A DNA stretch of 64,000 bases from contig SSFI01000070.1 in NCBI GenBank assembly GCA_008015325.1, positions 1 through 64,000 on the forward strand, read 5' to 3'. The stretch's first letter is position 1. Each line of letters opens with the position of its first letter. The notes beneath the pieces are model-generated. The model ran no database searches, had not been told where the DNA came from, and saw only the letters and a program-made list of their open reading frames with translations. The DNA is from Rheinheimera sp. Lineage in GTDB: Bacteria; Pseudomonadota; Gammaproteobacteria; Enterobacterales; Alteromonadaceae. The position numbers and the translations under genes were made by a program. Positions 17,799-25,235 of the stretch are shown one piece after another.

Positions 17799-18636
17799 CA
17801 GCGCACCCTTTTGGCCATAAACAGCAGTTTCTCCACCAAAGCCACGTCTTGCTCGTTTTTCAGCAAGGCGCCAAACAGCGGCATTAAACCGCCAGTCTCC
17901 CGGCTTTGTTTCAGCTGCTCCGGTGTCACTTGTTCCGCCAGCAATAAACGCAGCCAGTCAATCAGCTCAGAGGTCGATGGTTTTTTCTTCAGTGCCGGCA
18001 GTTCGCGCAGGCCAAAAAAGCTTTGCAGCGCTTCGCTCAGCAGCTGTTTCGATAAACCGGGTAAATGCACCTCGACAATCCGCTCGAGTGCGTCGGCATC
18101 AGGAAAGCGGATGTAATGGAAAAAACAGCGGCGCAAAAATGCATCCGGCAATTTTCGTTATTGGACGTAATAATCACCACCGGACGCTGGACTGCGCGCA
18201 CCGTCTGACCGGTCTCGTAGACATCAAAGGCCATCTGGTCCAGTTCGTGTAACAGGTCATTCGGGAATTCAATATCGGCCTTGTCGATTTCATCAATCAG
18301 CAACACCGGACGCTTAGGGGCGGTAAAGGCCTGCCATAACTTGCCGGGTTTGATGTAATTGGCGATGTCATGCACGCGTGCATCGCCGAGCTGACTGTCG
18401 CGTAAGCGCGATACGGCGTCGTACTCATACAAGCCCTGCTGCGCCTTGGTGGTTGATTTGATGTGCCATTGCAGTAATTCGGTATCAAGTGCTGCGGCCA
18501 GCGCTTTGGCCAGCTCAGTTTTACCTGTGCCTGGCTCGCCTTTGATTAATAAAGGTTTTTGTAAAGTGACTGCGGCGTTAACCGCGAGCGCCAATTCGGC
18601 GGTGACTATATAAGAGTCATTACTTTGAAAACGCAT
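17798..18636 (-). pseudogene. MoxR-family AAA ATPase, frameshifted
   Basis: Two adjacent frames together make one AAA ATPase of about 280 residues. The first part (18636 down to about 18155) holds Walker A GEPGTGKTELAK, Walker B VLLIDEIDKAD and the sensor segment VVIITSNNE. The second part, in another frame down to 17798, resumes with LPDAFLRRCFFHYIRFPD, which contains the arginine-finger region. At 18150-18158 the sequence reads GAAAATTGCCGG, where about GAAAAAGAATTGCCGG is expected. That is four bases short and consistent with the 839-bp total length. It is either a true recent inactivation or a sequencing/assembly error. The rest of the reading frame shows no decay. Confidence 0.85.
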
Positions 18637-18761
18637 GGAGGCCTCAAATTCACGTCAAACGCTTATAACATTAAGTCATATAACTTATATCAAAACGCTA
18701 CTTTCGTTTTTTATGCCAGCGGTTATGCTGGGCCAAATTCTTTGTCTGTCTGGAGCTCTGT

Positions 18762-19730
18762 ATGGCAAACATTTATGAAGACAACTCATTGTCAATCGGC
18801 CGCACACCGCTGGTCAAATTAAAACGCGTCACCAGTGGCAACGTCTACGCCAAAATCGAATCCCGTAACCCAAGTTTCAGCGTCAAATGCCGCTTAGGTG
18901 CCGCGCTGATTTGGGATGCCGAGAAAAAAGGTTTGTTAGGCCCTGGCAAAGAACTGATAGAACCCACATCCGGCAACACCGGTATTGCGCTGGCGTTTGT
19001 CGCGGCAAGCCGGGGTTATCCGTTGACGCTGACGATGCCGGCAACCATGAGCTTAGAACGGCGTAAGCTGCTCAAAGCCTTAGGTGCCAACCTGGTACTG
19101 ACCGAAGGCGCTAAAGGCATGAAAGGCGCGATCGAAAAAGCTAAGGAAATTCAGGCGTCTAATCCTGACAAGTATCTGTTATTACAACAGTTTGAAAACC
19201 CGGCTAACCCGCAAATTCACTTTGATACCACTGGCCCGGAGATTTGGAATGACACCGACGGCAAGGTCGACGTATTTGTTGCCGGCGTCGGCACCGGCGG
19301 GACTATTACCGGGGTCAGTCGTTACATCAAACTGGAGAAAAAACACCCGCTGATTAGCGTCGCCGTAGAACCGGTGGATTCACCGGTGATTAGCCAGAAA
19401 CTGGCCGGTCAGGAGATTAAACCTGGCCCACACAAAATCCAGGGTATTGGTGCTGGTTTTATCCCGGGCAACCTCGATTTAGAGTTGATTGACCGGGTTG
19501 AGACAGTCAGCAATGACGATGCCATCGCGATGGCGCACCGTCTGATGAAAGAAGAAGGTATTCTGGCCGGGATTTCTTCTGGTGCTGCTGTAGTTGCTGC
19601 CAAGCGACTGGCGGAGTCGCCAGAATTTGCTGGCAAAAACATCGTGGTGATCCTGCCCTCTTCCGCTGAACGTTATCTGTCCAGCGCACTGTTCGCGGAT
19701 GTTTTTACAGAGGCTGAGCTGCAAGCCTGA
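18762..19730 (+). CDS. cysK: Cysteine synthase A (O-acetylserine sulfhydrylase)
   Basis: Makes L-cysteine from O-acetyl-L-serine and sulfide using PLP. The PLP lysine is in [14 protein letters not shown] (about residue 42). [10 protein letters not shown] binds the substrate, [11 protein letters not shown] binds the phosphate, and the C-terminal [10 protein letters not shown] and [10 protein letters not shown] are intact. At 322 residues it aligns by eye with E. coli CysK almost end to end, and better than with CysM. The upstream gap is AT-rich, with ATAAC/TTAT elements near 18663-18692 that could be CysB sites, but this is not secure. It has its own terminator. Confidence 0.95.
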   Translation: MANIYEDNSLSIGRTPLVKLKRVTSGNVYAKIESRNPSFSVKCRLGAALIWDAEKKGLLGPGKELIEPTSGNTGIALAFVAASRGYPLTLTMPATMSLERRKLLKALGANLVLTEGAKGMKGAIEKAKEIQASNPDKYLLLQQFENPANPQIHFDTTGPEIWNDTDGKVDVFVAGVGTGGTITGVSRYIKLEKKHPLISVAVEPVDSPVISQKLAGQEIKPGPHKIQGIGAGFIPGNLDLELIDRVETVSNDDAIAMAHRLMKEEGILAGISSGAAVVAAKRLAESPEFAGKNIVVILPSSAERYLSSALFADVFTEAELQA

Positions 19731-19748
19731 ACTTAATGCTTTCAGATT

Positions 19749-19776
19749 AAAAAGGCTGCCAAGTGTAGCCTTTTTT
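19749..19776 (+). terminator. Terminator after cysK
   Basis: AAAAAGGCT pairs with AGCCTTTTT around a 9-base loop, followed by T residues, 18 bp after the stop. Confidence 0.85.
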
Positions 19777-19861
19777 ACTTTACAGCCAAAGCACCGCGCC
19801 GCACACTGCGGGTACTTGCAGCAAAAGACTGCCGGTTCCGGCAGCAAAAGGTAGTAGCGAA

Positions 19862-20359
19862 GTGAACATTAAAAATTGGCGTTTTATCGGCAGCATGGCT
19901 GCGGTATTTTGTCTCAGTGGCTGTGGTGACTCCACCCCTGCTGCCAGTACCGAGCCCACAGTGCAGGCAGCAGCAGGTTCTGCGGCGACTGCGACAGATT
20001 CGCCTGAGCTGACCGCCGTTGATTTTTTCGAAGCAATTCTGGTGGATAACGACATCAAAGAAGCCAAACGCCATGCGGTGCCGACCCTGCGCCGGGTGCT
20101 CGATGGTTATTCATCCGGAAAAGCGGTCGGTAGAACTTTGTTAAATATGAGCTTTGATAAAGTAGAAATTACTATCGAAGACACCAACAAAAACGTCCGC
20201 GAATTTTACACCGACAAGGCTGATGTGATGCTGATTTTTACCGGTACAAAAGATGACGCCAAAGTCGTGCATATGCGGATGGTCAAAATGGAAAAACACA
20301 ATGGTAAGTGGCAGGTCGCCGTGATTAAAGACGACCCTTTCGCCAGAACCGGCATTTAA
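19862..20359 (+). CDS. Putative lipoprotein of unknown function
   Basis: A 165-residue protein beginning with GTG. The N-terminus is basic and hydrophobic and ends in the lipobox LSGC (Cys near residue 21), so it should be lipidated and anchored in the inner or outer membrane. An Ala/Thr-rich linker follows. Then comes a globular domain of about 115 residues (ELTAVDFFEAILVDNDIKEA to the end) that looks like the NTF2-like fold of DUF4878-type lipoproteins. That resemblance is by eye and tentative. It stands alone between the cysK terminator and a convergent gene, with only 10 bp to the latter. Confidence 0.75.
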   Translation: MNIKNWRFIGSMAAVFCLSGCGDSTPAASTEPTVQAAAGSAATATDSPELTAVDFFEAILVDNDIKEAKRHAVPTLRRVLDGYSSGKAVGRTLLNMSFDKVEITIEDTNKNVREFYTDKADVMLIFTGTKDDAKVVHMRMVKMEKHNGKWQVAVIKDDPFARTGI

Positions 20360-20369
20360 ACCGCATATC

Positions 20370-21107
20370 TTAGCGCTGGAAAAACCGTTTCAGCGCTGTT
20401 TTACATTCTTCACTGTGCAACAACTGTTCAAATTCGGCCAGTTCCTGATGGAGCACGTGCTGAACCTGTTGTTGCAATGGTTGTTTCAGCAGGCGCTTAG
20501 ACTGTTGCACGGCACCGGCCGGCAAAGCCGCCAGCTGCAAAGCTTTTTGCCTGGCCACGGCTAATAAATCTGCCGCCGCCACCACTTCATTGACCAGCCC
20601 CATCTGATGCGCTTGCTCACCATCAAAGGCTTCACCGAGCAATAAATACTGCGCTGCGCGCTGGTAACCGACCAATTTTGGCAACAGCAGGCTGGACGCG
20701 GCCTCCGGACATAGCCCTAAGCTGGTAAACGGCATTTGAAAGCGGGCTGACGCAGTGGCATAGACCAAATCACAATGCAACAACGCCGTGGTGCCGATGC
20801 CGATGGCAAGGCCGGCAACGGCGGCAATCAACGGTTTATCAAACTGCGACAACACATGTAAAAACTGCACCGTCGGATGTTCGTGATTCAGACTGCCACC
20901 GGCGAGAAAATCCGCCAAATCGTTGCCGGCACAAAAACAATCCGGGCCACCGGTCAGCAGCACCACTCTGCATTCAGGATCGGCCGAGGCCTGGACAAGC
21001 GCCTGGCTAAGTTGCTGATACATCTGCGCCGACAACGCATTCTTCTTATCCAAACGGGATAACGTCAGCGTCATCAAGCCATCCGCCTGAGCAATCATCA
21101 CAGTCAT
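20370..21107 (-). CDS. Enoyl-CoA hydratase/isomerase family protein
   Basis: A crotonase-fold enzyme of about 245 residues acting on acyl-CoA thioesters. The oxyanion-hole segments are CFCAGNDLADF and AAVAGLAIGIGTTALLHCDL. The segment FTSLGLCPEAASSLLLPKLVG, with a Glu in PEA, is the pattern of hydratase/isomerases such as PaaG-type proteins. The exact reaction cannot be told from sequence. The ATG at 21107 is preferred over the ORF start at 21137, which would add ten unconserved residues. It lies 33 bp after ggt on the same strand and may be read through from it. It is separate from the fadIJ beta-oxidation operon at 49-53 kb. Confidence 0.85.
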   Translation of the reverse strand: MTVMIAQADGLMTLTLSRLDKKNALSAQMYQQLSQALVQASADPECRVVLLTGGPDCFCAGNDLADFLAGGSLNHEHPTVQFLHVLSQFDKPLIAAVAGLAIGIGTTALLHCDLVYATASARFQMPFTSLGLCPEAASSLLLPKLVGYQRAAQYLLLGEAFDGEQAHQMGLVNEVVAAADLLAVARQKALQLAALPAGAVQQSKRLLKQPLQQQVQHVLHQELAEFEQLLHSEECKTALKRFFQR

Positions 21108-21140
21108 CAGTTCATACCTATCATCAAAACCACGCAAGCA

Positions 21141-22898
21141 TCATTGACCTTTGGCCAAACCTTCACGGCGCGGATCAGCTCCGGCCTGCCATTGTGTGCC
21201 TACCCGTTTAATCAGGTGCAGGCCACTATTCAGTTCGCCCGTACGTACCTGGTAACCCATTTCCTGCAGCTGGCCGGTCAGATGCACCAGCGGTGTACCT
21301 TCTTCAATCGCCAACACGTCATTACGATGAGTGAATTTTGCCAGATCCGCGGCCTGCTGTGGCCCCATCTGCCAGTCAATCATCGCAATCAGCGACTGCG
21401 CGACATAATTGATGATGCGGCTGCCGCCCGGCGAACCGGCGATCATTTGCAGCTGTCCTTGTTGATTAAACACCAGCATTGGAGCCATCGAAGAACGTGG
21501 CCTTTTGCCGGCTTCAACCCGGTTGGCGACCCACAAGCCGTTGTCACGCGCCTGTAACGAGAAATCCGTCAGCTGGTTATTCAGCAGGTAGCCATTGACC
21601 ATCAAACCAGAACCAAAGGCATTTTCGATACTGGTGGTCATACTGACTGCATTTCCCTCTTTATCAACCACTGACAAATGGCTGGTATTGGCATATTCCA
21701 GCGCTTTGGCTTCGCCCAGCGGCACCGCGCCTTCCGGCACACCCGCAGTGATTTGGCTGTTATCCGTTTTCAAATCAATTTGCGCTGCGCGCTGCTTTAA
21801 GTAATCCGGCGCCAGCAGACCTTTTACCGGTACCGGGCTGAAGGCCGGATCAGCGGCGTAACGTTCGCGATCGGCAAAAGCCAGCCGGCTGGCCTGACTG
21901 ATTAAATGTACTGCGGCGACCGATTCTGACTTGATTTTGCTCAAATCAAACTGATTCAGAATACCGAGGATTTGCAACACCGCAATGCTGCCGGAACTGG
22001 GTGGCGCCATGCCACACACTTTATAACTGCGATATGGTGCACAAACCGGGTCGCGCCAGACCGGCTGATAACCGCTGATATCGGCCAGGGTCATCTGGCC
22101 TGGATTGATACTGGCCTGATTGACCGCCTGCAAAATCGCTTTGGCATTCTCGCCCTGATAAAAAGCCTCAGGGCCTTTTGCCGCTATTGCTGTTAATAAG
22201 CTGGCATAAGCCGGATTTTTCCTTACAAAACCCACCGGCAGTGGTTTTCCGTCCGGGAAAAAATACTCGCGGCTGCCGCTGAACTGTTTTAATCCCGGAT
22301 GTTGACTGCCTGCCAGCAACATATGCAGCCGTGGCGATACTTTAAAACCCTGTTCAGCCAGCGCGATCGCCGGCTTAAACAACTCGGCCCAGGCTAATTT
22401 GCCAAATTTTTGATGCGATTGCGCCAGTGCAGCAATCGCGCCGGGCGTGCCAACCGCCTTGCCGCCGACAAAGGCCTGTGGCCAGTCAAGCAGCTTACCG
22501 TTTTGTACAAACCAGTCCGGTGTCGCTGCGGCCGGGGCCGTTTCTCGGCCATCCAGCGTATGCAGTGTCTTGGTTTTATCCTGCCAGGCCAACATAAAAA
22601 GCCCGCCACCAATACCTGAACTTTGTGGCTCAACCAGACCCAACACCAGCTGCACCGCAATAGCGGCATCCACCGCGCTGCCGCCTTGCTTTAACATCTG
22701 ATAACCGGCCTCTGTCGCATAAGGATTGGCCGATACCACCATAAACTCTTTGGCGCTGACTTGCTGTTTGCGAATGATGCCGGTAGCGGCTTCCGGGTCC
22801 TGCTGACCGGCGGCCAGCGACGACGTGGTCCAGCAAAGCAAAACACTGACCACAGCACTGTAAAACGTCAAAGTGCGGGCGCGTAGAAATTGAGACAT
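21141..22898 (-). CDS. ggt: Gamma-glutamyltransferase (glutathione hydrolase)
   Basis: A periplasmic N-terminal nucleophile hydrolase that cleaves gamma-glutamyl bonds, mainly of glutathione. The ATG at 22898 gives 585 residues and a signal peptide ending SLAA. The upstream frame to 22985 would put 29 unlike residues before it and overlap the rhombosortase region. The large-subunit blocks GGSAVDAAIAVQLVLG and SGIGGGLFMLAW are present. The self-cleavage site is at EYANTSHLSVVD, where the Thr becomes the nucleophile of the small subunit. The small-subunit blocks FGSGLMVNGYLLNN and GSPGGSRIINYV follow. All key elements look intact. Confidence 0.95.
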   Translation of the reverse strand: MSQFLRARTLTFYSAVVSVLLCWTTSSLAAGQQDPEAATGIIRKQQVSAKEFMVVSANPYATEAGYQMLKQGGSAVDAAIAVQLVLGLVEPQSSGIGGGLFMLAWQDKTKTLHTLDGRETAPAAATPDWFVQNGKLLDWPQAFVGGKAVGTPGAIAALAQSHQKFGKLAWAELFKPAIALAEQGFKVSPRLHMLLAGSQHPGLKQFSGSREYFFPDGKPLPVGFVRKNPAYASLLTAIAAKGPEAFYQGENAKAILQAVNQASINPGQMTLADISGYQPVWRDPVCAPYRSYKVCGMAPPSSGSIAVLQILGILNQFDLSKIKSESVAAVHLISQASRLAFADRERYAADPAFSPVPVKGLLAPDYLKQRAAQIDLKTDNSQITAGVPEGAVPLGEAKALEYANTSHLSVVDKEGNAVSMTTSIENAFGSGLMVNGYLLNNQLTDFSLQARDNGLWVANRVEAGKRPRSSMAPMLVFNQQGQLQMIAGSPGGSRIINYVAQSLIAMIDWQMGPQQAADLAKFTHRNDVLAIEEGTPLVHLTGQLQEMGYQVRTGELNSGLHLIKRVGTQWQAGADPRREGLAKGQ

Positions 22899-23077
22899 AA
22901 GCGGATACAACTCAGAAACAAAAGAAGTAACATAACTTACTCTGAGCGGCTTTCGCAATGCCAGCCGCCAGTTTGCCCTTGTCATTGACCGCAGACTGGC
23001 GCATTGTGCGTAAATCGGTTAAAACCAATGCCACAATTGCGTTACACTGCTGGTTGTTTTTGCTGTGGGGATCGATT

Positions 23078-23674
23078 TTGAAGTTTTCTGCTGTGCTTTC
23101 TGCCTGTTATGCGCCTTTTGCCCTCGCACTCTTAATGTGCGTCTTTGCTGGCTTTAACGATCAAGTCACGCCTTGGTTACAGTTTGACCGCCAGGCTATT
23201 CTGGCTGGTGAATGGTGGCGACTGTGGAGTGGGCACCTGTTACACACCAACAGCTGGCACTTGCTGATGAATCTGGCAGGCCTCGTAGTGATTATCATGC
23301 TGCATGGCAACTATTACCGCTCCTGTGTTTTTGCCTTTTTGCTGTTTGCCGGTGTTACCCTGATTAGCCTTGCTTTGTTGTTCTGGAGCCCTGCGATCAG
23401 CCTTTATGTCGGTTTGTCCGGCTGGTTACACGCTCTGCTGGTCTATGGCGCCTGTGAGGATGTGCGCCGGCAATGGTCCAGTGGCTGGCTGATTCTGGCC
23501 GGCGTCGCGGCGAAAGTTGGCTGGGAACAATGGCAAGGCGCCAGCAGTGATTTAGTGATGCTGATTGAAGCGGATGTCGCCGTCGACGCGCATTTATATG
23601 GCGCAATCACCGGCCTGACATTATTTGTGCTGCTGCTGAGTTTCCAGCAGTTTTATCCGCGCAAAGCAGCTTAA
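23078..23674 (+). CDS. rrtA: Rhombosortase (rhomboid-type intramembrane serine protease)
   Basis: A polytopic membrane protease that processes proteins bearing a GlyGly-CTERM tail. The HLLHTNSWHLLMNLAGL helix, the catalytic Ser in YVGLSGWLHALLVYG and the catalytic His in DAHLYGAITGL match the rhombosortase form of the rhomboid family. The TTG at 23078 with GGGGA upstream gives 198 residues, the usual size. An ATG at 22958, in frame, would add 40 residues that run into the ggt promoter region. No protein with a visible GlyGly-CTERM tail is encoded in this window. The end overlaps the rluA gene on the other strand by 4 bp. Confidence 0.82.
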   Translation: MKFSAVLSACYAPFALALLMCVFAGFNDQVTPWLQFDRQAILAGEWWRLWSGHLLHTNSWHLLMNLAGLVVIIMLHGNYYRSCVFAFLLFAGVTLISLALLFWSPAISLYVGLSGWLHALLVYGACEDVRRQWSSGWLILAGVAAKVGWEQWQGASSDLVMLIEADVAVDAHLYGAITGLTLFVLLLSFQQFYPRKAA

Positions 23675-24339
23675 AAAGGCGCCGCAAATTCGTACTGACA
23701 CCACTCGCCGCTGGCCGGATGCTGAAAGCGGATTTGACAGGCATGCAGACACAAACGCGCTGTCGCCTGACACACCGGTTCCGGTGCGTAAAACACATCA
23801 CCCAGAATCGGATGGCCCAGACTTGCCAGATGCAGCCGCAGCTGATGCGAGCGGCCAGTCACGGGCTCCAGCAACACCCGACTGACGTTGTGCTCTGCGT
23901 CATATTCCAGGCGCTGAAATAAGGTCCGTGATGGCTTGCCGCTGTGCTGACAGATTTTATACAAAGGCCGGCGATCAGCATCTGCTGCAATCGGCAGGTC
24001 AATCTCACCTTGTAACGGCATCTCGCCTGTTACCAGCGCCTGATAATACTTGTGGATAGTGCGGGCCTGAAACTGTTTGCTCAGATGCGACAAAGCTCTT
24101 TTATTCAGCGGTAGCAACAAAATACCCGAAGTGTCGTAATCGAGCCGATGCACCACTTGTGCAGTTGGAAACTCAAGCTGCACGCGGCTTATCAGACAAT
24201 CGCGATTTTGCGGATGCCGGCCTGGTACAGTTAATAACTGCGCCGGTTTATACACCACCAGCAGATCTTCATCCTGCGCCAGCAATTGCCAGGGTTCACT
24301 GGTCGCCGGCAGTATCGCCAAGTCAGTTAAATCAGTCAT
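23671..24339 (-). CDS. rluA: RluA-family pseudouridine synthase
   Basis: Converts uridine to pseudouridine in RNA. The catalytic Asp is in VVHRLDYDTSGILLLPL (about residue 62 of the 222). The VTGRSHQLRLHLASLGHPIL block near the C-terminus is typical of the RluA family. Length and overall form fit E. coli RluA, which modifies 23S rRNA U746 and tRNA position 32; target assignment here is by similarity only. The ATG at 24339 is preferred over a GTG four codons upstream. It is head-to-head with a second family member across about 105 bp. Confidence 0.85.
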   Translation of the reverse strand: MTDLTDLAILPATSEPWQLLAQDEDLLVVYKPAQLLTVPGRHPQNRDCLISRVQLEFPTAQVVHRLDYDTSGILLLPLNKRALSHLSKQFQARTIHKYYQALVTGEMPLQGEIDLPIAADADRRPLYKICQHSGKPSRTLFQRLEYDAEHNVSRVLLEPVTGRSHQLRLHLASLGHPILGDVFYAPEPVCQATARLCLHACQIRFQHPASGEWCQYEFAAPF

Positions 24340-24444
24340 GCAAAATTCCACAGCACAGCAAAACGCGGCATTATAAAGGCCAGCGCTTTTAATGCGCCAG
24401 AAAATCGCTAAAATCCGTTTCTTTTTCGCAAGGGGAACTTGCCT

Positions 24445-25176
24445 TTGAGCACTGCAATCTCGTATCAGCCACCGGGTGCGCCATGGCCAAAAATTCTCTA
24501 TCAGGACAAAGATGTGCTGGTGGTGGAAAAACCTTCCGGGCTGCTAAGTAACCCGGGCCGTGCTCCGGCGCTGCAGGACTCAGTAGAGACCCGCCTGGCG
24601 GCGCAGTTTCCCCAGCTTTACCTTATTCACCGGCTGGATATGGCGACTTCAGGCCTGATGGTGTTTGCGCTACGCCGAAAAGCCGAAGCGGCACTAAAAC
24701 AACAGTTCGCCGGCCGCAGTATCGACAAAACCTATCTGGCGCGCGTCACCGGCGTACCTATGCCAGCAGCCGGCTGTATTGATGTGCCACTTGGGCCTGT
24801 GCCAGACCTACCCACTGGCAGCGTACCGCGCCATCAGGTTTGTTTAACTGGCGGCAAAGCCGCGATCACTTATTACCATACTTTATGGCACAACAATGAC
24901 TCAGCGCTGCTGCAACTCAAACCAATCACAGGCCGCTCGCATCAGTTGCGGGTGCATTTGTTACACCTTGGTCACCCTATTCTGGGTGATGCGATTTATG
25001 CAGATGCAGCGCAGCAGCAGGCTGCGCCGAGATTATTATTGCACGCAACCAAACTGGCATTTTTCCAGCCGTATAGCGGTGAACGTTTAGAGTTTTTTTG
25101 TCCGCCGGATCTGGCCGATTTTGGCCTCGAAACGCTGCTGGCACTTTTGAGTGATGAGCAAATAGTAAAACTCTGA
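24445..25176 (+). CDS. RluA-family pseudouridine synthase (second paralogue)
   Basis: Another RluA-type enzyme, with the catalytic block LIHRLDMATSGLMVFAL and the C-terminal ITGRSHQLRVHLLHLGHPIL, clearly related to the product of the divergent neighbour. No S4 RNA-binding domain is present. The start is a TTG: AGGGGA at 24431-24436 is spaced 8 bp from TTG 24445 and only 2 bp from TTG 24439, so 24445 is chosen (243 residues). The RNA target is not known. The paralogue pair may come from an old duplication, since identity is concentrated in the motifs. Confidence 0.85.
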   Translation: MSTAISYQPPGAPWPKILYQDKDVLVVEKPSGLLSNPGRAPALQDSVETRLAAQFPQLYLIHRLDMATSGLMVFALRRKAEAALKQQFAGRSIDKTYLARVTGVPMPAAGCIDVPLGPVPDLPTGSVPRHQVCLTGGKAAITYYHTLWHNNDSALLQLKPITGRSHQLRVHLLHLGHPILGDAIYADAAQQQAAPRLLLHATKLAFFQPYSGERLEFFCPPDLADFGLETLLALLSDEQIVKL

Positions 25177-25196
25177 CAGTCGATGTTTCAGGCAGA

Positions 25197-25228
25197 AAAA
25201 AGCCCTGCAATGCAGGGCCTGGTTTTTT
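25197..25228. terminator. Bidirectional terminator
   Basis: GCCCTGCA pairs with TGCAGGGC around one central base, with AAAAA before and a T-run after. It serves the plus-strand pseudouridine synthase and the minus-strand peptidase that converge here. Confidence 0.85.
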
Positions 25229-25235
25229 CGATGCT

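Noticed and set aside
16620-18636. CoxE/CoxD-type carbon monoxide dehydrogenase maturation locus
   Set aside because: No molybdenum hydroxylase subunits or other cox genes are nearby; the general MoxR/VWA description is safer.
22958-22985. Overlap of divergent ggt and rhombosortase starts
   Set aside because: It arises only from the longest possible frames; the better starts (22898 and 23078) leave a normal 179-bp divergent gap.
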